From Bacillota bacterium (GTDB taxonomy: Bacteria; Bacillota; Clostridia; Christensenellales; Aristaeellaceae), in the NCBI GenBank assembly GCA_023458835.1, contig JAEWWY010000009.1, positions 1-9,626 of the forward strand: a stretch of DNA of 9,626 bases, given 5' to 3'. Shown piece after piece: positions 4,477 through 9,626 of the stretch (position 1 is the stretch's first letter; the number at the start of each line of letters is the position of its first letter). Under the pieces are notes generated by a model that worked only from the letters and a program-made list of their open reading frames with translations, was not told the origin of the DNA and did no database searches. A program made the translations under genes and the position numbers.

Positions 4477-6894
4477 TCAATTGGCCACAATATTGAGCAG
4501 CCGGCCCGGCACGAAAATGATCTTGCGGATGGTTTTATCCCCCATCAGGGCTTGCACATCAGGGTGGCCGGGCAGCGTTTCCTCCGCCTGCTCGCGTGTC
4601 AAGTCCGCGGGAATCATGATGCGGCCGCGCACCTTGCCGTTGATCTGAATGGCGATCTCCACCTCGCGCAGCATCATTTCCTTTTCGTCATAGGCAGGCC
4701 AGGGCTGATGGTGAACGGGTGCGCCGAAGCCTTGCGCTTCCCACATTTCCTCGCAAATGTGGGGGGCTACCGGGCTTAAAAGCAGCAGCAGCGTTTTCAG
4801 TTCGCCCTTGGTGACCTGATTTTTGAGATAGATGGCGGTCGTAAGGCTCATCATGGCGGCGATGGCGGTGTTGTACTTCATCTTCTCATAGTCTTCGCTC
4901 ACCTTTTTCACCGTGGCATGGATGGATGCCTTCAAATCGGAGGAATAGCCTTCCCCCTCCGTCAGCATCTCCTGCAGCCGCCATACCCGGTCCAGGAACC
5001 TGCGGCATCCCCGGGCGCCATTGGTGGACCATGGGATCGCCTGGTCAAAGGCGCCCATGAACATTTCATACAGGCGGAAGGCGTCAGCCCCCAGCTCATC
5101 CACGATCTCGTCAGGGTTGATCACGTTGCCCCGGGATTTGGACATCTTTTCCCCGTTGGCGCCCAGGATCATGCCGTGGCTGGTGCGCTTTTGATACGGC
5201 TCCGGGGAGGGAACCACGCCGATATCATGCAAAAACAGATGCCAGAACCTGCTGTAGAGCAGGTGCAGCGTGGTATGCTCCATGCCGCCGTTGTACCAGT
5301 CGATGGGCAGCCAGTATTTCATTTCATCAAGGCCGGCCATTTCCTTGCTGTCGCGGGGATCGGTATAGCGCAGGAAGTACCAACTGGAACCGGCCCACTG
5401 GGGCATGGTGTCCGTCTCCCGCCGGGCGCTTGCGCCGCAGGCGGGGCAGGCGGTATTCACCCAATCCGTCATGGCTGCCAGGGGGCTTTCTCCGCTGTCG
5501 GTAGGCTCATAATTCTTTACGTCGGGCAGCAGCACCGGCAGGTCACATTCAGGCACCGGCACGATGCCGCAATGAGGGCAGTGCACCATGGGGATGGGCT
5601 CGCCCCAGTACCGCTGGCGGCTGAACACCCAGTCCCGGAGCTTGAAGTTGACCTTGCGCTGGCCCAGGCCCTGCTTTTCCAGGTGATCGATGATAGCCTT
5701 CTTGGCTTGCGCCACCTTCATTCCGTTCAAAAAGCCGCTGTTGACCATGACCCCGTCCTGGATATCATCAAAGGCCGCCTCCTGCACGTTGCCGCCGGAA
5801 ACCACCTCCACAATGGGCTGGCCGAATTTTTTGGCAAACTCCCAGTCTCTTGCATCGTGGGCCGGCACGGCCATGATGGCGCCGGTGCCGTAGGTGATCA
5901 GCACATAGTCGGCGATCCAGATGGGGATCTCCCTGCCCGTGGCGGGGTTGACGGCCCGGATGCCCTCTATCTGCACGCCCGTTTTTTCCTTGGCTACTTC
6001 CGTGCGCTCAAAGTCGGACTTTTTGGCTGCCTGGGCCTTGTAGTCCATCAGCTCATCGAAATTCCGGATGCTGCCCTTCCAGGCTTCCAGCAGCGGATGC
6101 TCCGGCGACAGCACCATATAGGTGGCTCCGAAAACCGTATCCGGACGGGTGGTATACACCTTGATCCTTTCATCGCGCCCGGCCACGGCGAAATCGATCT
6201 CCGCGCCTTCGGAACGTCCGATCCAGTTGCGCTGCTGGGCCTTCACCTTTTCGATGAAGTCCACGGTCTCCAGGCCGTCCAGCAGCTTCTGGGCGTACTT
6301 GGTGATGGCCAGCATCCATTGCTTTTTCACCCGGCGCACCACTTCGCTGCCGCAGCGCTCGCAAACGCCGTCCACCACTTCCTCGTTGGCCAGGCCGCAC
6401 TTGCAGCTTACGCACCAGTTGATGGGCATTTCGGCCTTGTAAGCCAAGCCGTGCTCATACAGCTTAAGGAAAATCCACTGCGTCCACTTGTAATAGTTGG
6501 GATCGGTGGTGTTCACTTCCCGGCTGTAGTCAAAGGAGAAGCCCAGCCGTTTGAGCTGCTCCCGGAAGCGGTCGATGTTATCGTTGGTGACGGCTCTGGG
6601 ATGGACCTTGTTTTTGATGGCGTAATTTTCGGTGGGCAGGCCGAAGGCGTCCCAGCCGATGGGATACAGTACATTGTATCCCTCCATGCGCCGCTTGCGG
6701 GCAATGATGTCCAGGGCGGTATTGGAGCGGGGATGGCCTACGTGAAGCCCGGAGCCCGAGGGATACGGAAATTCGATGAGGCAATAATACTTGGGCTTTG
6801 AGTGGTCGTCTTCCGCGCTGAAAGCCTTCTGCTCCTCCCACCTTGCCTGCCATTTCTTTTCGATGCGGGCTGGATCATAGGGCGCCTTGAACAT
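4477..6894 (-). CDS. leuS: Leucyl-tRNA synthetase
   Basis: Class Ia aminoacyl-tRNA synthetase of 805 residues, the normal bacterial length, which charges tRNA-Leu in the cytoplasm. The catalytic HIGH motif appears as HVGH (51-54) and the KMSKS loop at 583-587. The inserted CP1 editing domain, which hydrolyses mischarged tRNA, is complete, with TTRPDT (248-253) and GTGAIMAVPAHDARD (336-350), including the conserved aspartate D347 for the amino group. Zinc-ribbon cysteines are seen at C161/C164/C178/C181, with further CxxC pairs at 439/442 and 483/486. RYWGEPIP (428-435) and WYNGGMEHTTLHLLY (533-547) are further family signatures, and a C-terminal domain with a lysine/arginine-rich end completes it. 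The ATG follows AGGAGG by 7 bases. A T-box leader controls it. All features are canonical. Confidence 0.98.
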   Translation of the reverse strand: MFKAPYDPARIEKKWQARWEEQKAFSAEDDHSKPKYYCLIEFPYPSGSGLHVGHPRSNTALDIIARKRRMEGYNVLYPIGWDAFGLPTENYAIKNKVHPRAVTNDNIDRFREQLKRLGFSFDYSREVNTTDPNYYKWTQWIFLKLYEHGLAYKAEMPINWCVSCKCGLANEEVVDGVCERCGSEVVRRVKKQWMLAITKYAQKLLDGLETVDFIEKVKAQQRNWIGRSEGAEIDFAVAGRDERIKVYTTRPDTVFGATYMVLSPEHPLLEAWKGSIRNFDELMDYKAQAAKKSDFERTEVAKEKTGVQIEGIRAVNPATGREIPIWIADYVLITYGTGAIMAVPAHDARDWEFAKKFGQPIVEVVSGGNVQEAAFDDIQDGVMVNSGFLNGMKVAQAKKAIIDHLEKQGLGQRKVNFKLRDWVFSRQRYWGEPIPMVHCPHCGIVPVPECDLPVLLPDVKNYEPTDSGESPLAAMTDWVNTACPACGASARRETDTMPQWAGSSWYFLRYTDPRDSKEMAGLDEMKYWLPIDWYNGGMEHTTLHLLYSRFWHLFLHDIGVVPSPEPYQKRTSHGMILGANGEKMSKSRGNVINPDEIVDELGADAFRLYEMFMGAFDQAIPWSTNGARGCRRFLDRVWRLQEMLTEGEGYSSDLKASIHATVKKVSEDYEKMKYNTAIAAMMSLTTAIYLKNQVTKGELKTLLLLLSPVAPHICEEMWEAQGFGAPVHHQPWPAYDEKEMMLREVEIAIQINGKVRGRIMIPADLTREQAEETLPGHPDVQALMGDKTIRKIIFVPGRLLNIVAN

Positions 6895-6917
6895 AATTGC
6901 TCCTCCTTATTTTCCGC

Positions 6918-6956
6918 AAAAAAAGCGCTTCGCCTTTCCATACAAAGACGAAACGC
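6918..6956 (-). terminator. T-box regulated terminator before leuS
   Basis: A 13-bp stem with two G-U pairs (6956-6944 with 6937-6925), a 6-base loop and seven T (6924-6918) follows directly after the T-box sequence. When uncharged tRNA binds, the antiterminator forms with the T-box and this hairpin is disrupted, allowing leuS transcription. Confidence 0.9.
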
Positions 6957-7140
6957 ATCGTTCCGCGGTACCACTTTGCTTGCCGGATTTAGTCATCCGG
7001 CCACTTGATGCGCTGTATCGGGCGCGGCCCGCCTGAAGGCGGCTCCGGAGCGAGCGGCCTTCCCTTCTGCATCCGCCCTTGCACCGACTGGGCGGCTCTC
7101 TTTCGCGCCGGGAAAGCGTTCCCCTTCATTGCCGAATTTG
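6918..7140 (-). promoter_or_regulatory. T-box riboswitch (leucine) of leuS
   Basis: The leuS leader senses uncharged tRNA-Leu. The T-box sequence GTGGTACCGCGG (complement of 6963-6974) is diagnostic. Its TGGT would pair with ACCA at the tRNA 3' end, matching the A discriminator of tRNA-Leu. Stem I closes by TGAAGG/CCTTCA (7128-7123 with 7039-7034), continues through CTTTCCC/GGGAAGG (7116-7110 with 7064-7058), and ends in a GC arm (7095-7090 with 7078-7073) capped by a GGTGCAAG-type loop after an AGAGAG element, as usual in T-boxes. A CTC leucine codon at 7054-7052, followed by G, sits where the specifier should be; this codon assignment is tentative. A further 7-bp hairpin (6982-6988 with 6995-7001) lies before the T-box sequence. 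Confidence 0.93.
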
Positions 7141-7146
7141 TCTTTC

Positions 7147-7174
7147 AGTATATCACAACCGCCTGTTTTGTAAA
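7147..7174 (-). promoter_or_regulatory. Promoter of leuS
   Basis: On the minus strand, TTTACA (7174-7169) and an extended -10 TGaTATACT (hexamer 7152-7147) are 16 bp apart. Transcription starts near 7140, giving a leader of about 245 bases that holds the T-box. Confidence 0.75.
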
Positions 7175-7236
7175 GGGGGAAAAAGCGGCTGTTTCAAGCG
7201 CGAAAAGTTGCAAGTGTAAATCTCATGGCGGCGGGC

Positions 7237-7265
7237 TTGAGATTGGGCGGCCCAAATAGTACAAT
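7237..7265 (+). promoter_or_regulatory. Promoter of the CotH-kinase gene pair
   Basis: TTGAGA (7237-7242) and TACAAT (7260-7265), each five of six to consensus, are exactly 17 bp apart. Transcription should start near 7272, a leader of about 50 bases. It diverges from the leuS promoter 62 bp away. Confidence 0.7.
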
Positions 7266-7272
7266 ATTTGGG
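7251..7272. promoter_or_regulatory. Operator-like inverted repeat over the CotH promoter
   Basis: CCCAAATA (7251-7258), a 6-base spacer and TATTTGGG (7265-7272) form a perfect 8-bp dyad across the -10 box and start site. A second 7-bp dyad, AATCTCA (7219-7225) with TGAGATT (7238-7244), overlaps the -35. These look like repressor binding sites; the repressor is unknown. Confidence 0.5.
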
Positions 7273-7279
7273 TGTGGCG

Positions 7280-7337
7280 AGGGATAGGTGGCATCCCTTC
7301 CACCGATTTGGAGGTTGTGAAATGACAGGGATGCCAC
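7280..7337 (+). promoter_or_regulatory. Self-complementary leader enclosing the start region of the CotH gene
   Basis: GTGGCATCCCT (7288-7298) is perfectly complementary to AGGGATGCCAC (7327-7337) inside codons 2-6, leaving the ribosome binding site and ATG in a 28-base loop. Two competing stems exist: AGGGAT/ATCCCT (7280-7285 with 7293-7298) and GGTGG/CCACC (7287-7291 with 7300-7304). They could switch translation. Confidence 0.4.
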
Positions 7338-9046
7338 GCCGTTTTTCTATTTTTCCAAAGCTGCTGCTGATCCTGGTATTGCCGCTGTTGTTTCCTTTGG
7401 CGGCCCGGGCCGCGAAGGTTACCGACCTGTGGGTTACCGGGGCGGTTTACGGAAATGAACAGCCCTCCGGCGGCGCGGAGCATGTGCCGGATGATTCCAT
7501 CCGCTGGTGGTACAGCAGTTTAACCAGGAAGTATCATCTTTTTCTGCCCGCCGGCGCGGATGTAAGCAGCATGCGGATCTGGTTCAAATCGCAAGCGGAA
7601 AGCATCGGCGCAGGGGAGGAAACCATCCGCAGCGGCGACAAGGCCGATTTTTTGAAGCCGGGCACGGAGATCATCCTCGACGCGGGAAGCCGTTATACGT
7701 TTTCGGTGATGCAGTCGAAAAACGTACCCGCGATGTTTATATCCACAGAATCGGGCAGCCTTCGTAAAATACACTCCGATAAGGATCATGAGGAAACGGG
7801 AAGCATGATCCTCTTAAACGCTGACGGCGCCATAGCCTATCATGGGATGCTGGATCAGATAAAAGGCCGGGGGAATTCCACGTTTGCCTATCCCAAGAAG
7901 CCTTATCAGATCAAGCTTGCTGAATCCACCGACCTGTATGGGATGGGCAAGGCAAGAACATGGGTCCTTTTGGCCAACTATGAAGACAATTCCCTCCTGC
8001 GCAACAAAATCGCCTTCGCCCTGGCCCAGGCGGTCGGGATGGACTATACATCAAAATGCCAGGCTGTAGACCTGTATATCAACAACGATTACCTGGGCGC
8101 CTACCTGTTATGCGAGAAAGTGGAAATAGGCGATGCCCGGATCGATATCGCCAATCTGGAGAAGGCCACCGAGGAGGCCAACGAGAAGCCGCTGGAAAAA
8201 TACCGGCCCTACGGCATGGATAAACAGTTTACCGGCAGGAGCAAGGGCTTTCAAATTCCCAACAATCCGGAGGATATCACCGGGGGCTATTTGCTGGAGT
8301 TGGAAAAACCCCACCGCTATGAGCCTGAGGTCAGCGGCTTCAAAACAAGAAAGGGCCTTCCCGTGGTGATCAAGGAGCCGGGATATGTGTCCAAGGCCCA
8401 GGCGGACTATATCAGTTCCATTATTCAAGCCTTTGAAAACGCCATTTTTTCCAGGGACGGCATCGATCCTGCCGGCGGAAAGCACTATACGGAGCTCGCG
8501 GACATGGACTCCCTGGTGAAAAAATATATTCTGGAGGAAGTATCCAAGAATTTCGATGCCAACAGAACAAGTTTCTTTTTGTATAAACCGGCGGATAATC
8601 AAAATACGCGGTTTTTTGCCGGACCGGCATGGGATTACGATATCGCCTTTGGAAACTTTGAAAATGAGCGGGCGAAATCCCTCAAGCTCCCCGCCGGCTT
8701 TTCCGCCAACAGGGACAGGGGTATGACGTATTACTGGCTTCCCGCCTTGTATGGGCACGAAGACTTTTATGAGCGGGTCGTACAAATCTATCAAGAATCC
8801 TTTGTCCCGGCCATCCAGGTGCTGCTGGGGATTAACAAAGATCCTGCGGGGATGCTTTTCTCCCTGGACGAGTACGCCGCGGAAATGGAAGGCTCAGCCG
8901 CCATGAACTTTTCCCGCTGGCGCCTTAACAACCCCTCCAAGAGCGGAGCGAAAACAGGGAAGGATTACCCGGAGAATATTGCCTATCTGAAAAATTTTCT
9001 TGGCGGGCGAATGGCTTATCTGAATGAAAATTGGGTACAAAAGTGA
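7322..9046 (+). CDS. Secreted CotH-kinase domain protein (paralog 1)
   Basis: A 574-residue exported protein. Residues 1-30 form a signal peptide with basic start, a leucine-rich core and an ARA cleavage site; no lipobox cysteine is present. Residues 31 to about 165 form a strand-rich N-terminal module containing DLWVTG, IRWWY and YHLFLPAG. From about 175 the CotH-kinase fold is clear: QIKGRGNSTFAYPKKPYQIK (179-198), WVLLANYEDNSLLRNKIAF (214-232), YLGAYLLCEKVEIG (257-270), GGYLLELE (321-328), and the metal/ATP-site motif AGPAWDYDIAFGNF (433-446), equivalent to the WDFD motif of spore-coat CotH kinases. Known members phosphorylate secreted or coat proteins; the target here is unknown. The ATG at 7322 was chosen for GGAGG (7310-7314) at spacing 7; a longer frame from 7268 would begin before the transcript. 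A paralog follows 24 bases downstream. Confidence 0.9.
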   Translation: MTGMPRRFSIFPKLLLILVLPLLFPLAARAAKVTDLWVTGAVYGNEQPSGGAEHVPDDSIRWWYSSLTRKYHLFLPAGADVSSMRIWFKSQAESIGAGEETIRSGDKADFLKPGTEIILDAGSRYTFSVMQSKNVPAMFISTESGSLRKIHSDKDHEETGSMILLNADGAIAYHGMLDQIKGRGNSTFAYPKKPYQIKLAESTDLYGMGKARTWVLLANYEDNSLLRNKIAFALAQAVGMDYTSKCQAVDLYINNDYLGAYLLCEKVEIGDARIDIANLEKATEEANEKPLEKYRPYGMDKQFTGRSKGFQIPNNPEDITGGYLLELEKPHRYEPEVSGFKTRKGLPVVIKEPGYVSKAQADYISSIIQAFENAIFSRDGIDPAGGKHYTELADMDSLVKKYILEEVSKNFDANRTSFFLYKPADNQNTRFFAGPAWDYDIAFGNFENERAKSLKLPAGFSANRDRGMTYYWLPALYGHEDFYERVVQIYQESFVPAIQVLLGINKDPAGMLFSLDEYAAEMEGSAAMNFSRWRLNNPSKSGAKTGKDYPENIAYLKNFLGGRMAYLNENWVQK

Positions 9047-9070
9047 TCTTTTAAAAAGGCGGGGATTGCA

Positions 9071-9626
9071 ATGCCAGGACGGGGTATCTTCTGCAAAAAT
9101 TGGGCGCTGCTTGCACTGCTGCTTGTTTTCTTGCCGGCAGGCGCGCTGGCGGAAAAAATCAGCGATCTGTGGGTAACCTTCTCCCTGCCGCAGGAGGCTG
9201 TGCAGCCCGGCAATGGGAAAATGCCCCTGGATGTCATCCGCTGGTGGTACGGCAGCAAAGAAAAAACGTATTTTCTCTTCCTGCCCGCGGGTGTGAATCC
9301 GGGTGATCTGCAAATATGGTTTACCGGGGCGGATACGCTCACCGCCGGCCAGAAAAAGGTGCAAAGCGGCGATGCGGCGGATTTTTTGACGCCTGGGAGC
9401 AAGATCACCCTTGCTTCCGGCAAGGATAAATATACCTTAAAGGTGATGCAATCCGCCAATATTCCGGCCATGTTCCTGAATACGGAATCAGGCAGCGTCG
9501 AAGGCATACACAAGAGCAAGGGGAATGAAGAAAAGGGATCCGTTGCCGTGCTTGACGAAAACGGGGAGCTTCTATACAGCGGCGGCCTTTCGCAAATCAA
9601 GTGCCGGGGCAACTACAGCTTCACCC
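9071..9626 (+). CDS. Secreted CotH-kinase domain protein (paralog 2), cut by window end
   Basis: The frame is open from ATG 9071 to the window end, giving 185 residues. Residues 1-27 are a signal peptide ending in ALA, without a lipobox. The rest aligns to the N-terminal module of the first CotH protein with few gaps: DLWVT, IRWWY.S, Y.LFLPAG, IWF, SGD.ADFL.PG, VMQS.N.PAMF..TESGS and finally QIKCRGNYSF against QIKGRGNSTF. By hand about half of some 130 aligned residues are identical, so this is a tandem duplicate that has diverged. The kinase core lies outside the window. The start follows a G-rich site (GGCGGGG, 9058-9064) by 6 bases, weaker than that of the first gene, and lies 24 bases after its stop, so both are probably one operon. 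The Cys for Gly in the KGRGN motif is a noticeable change. Confidence 0.85.
   Translation, partial: MPGRGIFCKNWALLALLLVFLPAGALAEKISDLWVTFSLPQEAVQPGNGKMPLDVIRWWYGSKEKTYFLFLPAGVNPGDLQIWFTGADTLTAGQKKVQSGDAADFLTPGSKITLASGKDKYTLKVMQSANIPAMFLNTESGSVEGIHKSKGNEEKGSVAVLDENGELLYSGGLSQIKCRGNYSFT

Noticed and set aside
4918..6801. A 627-codon open frame on the + strand
   Set aside because: It lies wholly antisense to leuS, whose motifs are canonical. The frame is a by-product of GC-rich codon use, and its translation is His/Gly-rich with no domain.
7268..7321. Upstream extension of the first CotH gene by 18 codons
   Set aside because: It would start before the predicted transcript start, lacks a ribosome binding site and adds a polar stretch ahead of a good signal peptide. 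ATG 7322 has GGAGG at the right distance.
8108..8794. A 228-codon open frame on the - strand inside the CotH gene
   Set aside because: The plus-strand CotH frame has clear conserved motifs over the same bases, so this is a shadow.
9016..9612. A 198-codon open frame on the - strand at the right end
   Set aside because: It is antisense to the second CotH paralog, whose plus-strand frame aligns well with the first.

Overview
The window looks like chromosomal DNA from a fairly GC-rich Firmicute, probably class Clostridia. The reasons are strong AGGAGG-type ribosome binding sites, clear housekeeping (sigma-A type) promoters, a tRNA-sensing T-box leader in front of leuS, a QueT-type ECF S component, a Clostridia-type double zinc-ribbon protein and CotH-kinase proteins. 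This placement is inference from gene content, not a database match.

Layout, left to right. (1) Bases 1-760: a doubtful reading-frame tail, then queT (+), an uptake component for a queuosine precursor, with its own promoter and a bidirectional terminator shared with the next gene. (2) 767-1730: a small double zinc-ribbon protein (-) and a short XRE/HTH regulator (+), divergent across a 346-base spacer holding promoters on both strands. (3) 1751-4160: reading leftward, a LacI-family regulator, an Frm2-like nitroreductase and an FtnA-type ferritin. The last two are close enough to be co-transcribed and suggest a redox/iron-storage pair. The LacI gene has a strong promoter and a LacI-type operator near its start site, so it probably represses itself. 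(4) 4254-7174: leuS (-) behind a complete T-box riboswitch, followed by a 50-codon gene whose ribosome binding site lies inside the hairpin that looks like the leuS terminator. (5) 7237-9626: two tandem secreted CotH-kinase paralogs (+), the second cut by the window end. Their promoter carries two inverted repeats, and the start region of the first gene can be enclosed by an 11-bp mRNA helix.

Most of the window is ordinary housekeeping and accessory DNA. The items most worth a second look are the dyads and self-complementary leader before the CotH pair, the terminator/ribosome-binding-site overlap before the 50-residue protein, and the LacI autoregulatory site. I see no CRISPR array, insertion sequence, prophage, tRNA or rRNA gene. 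I did not find a system I could defend as wholly new.
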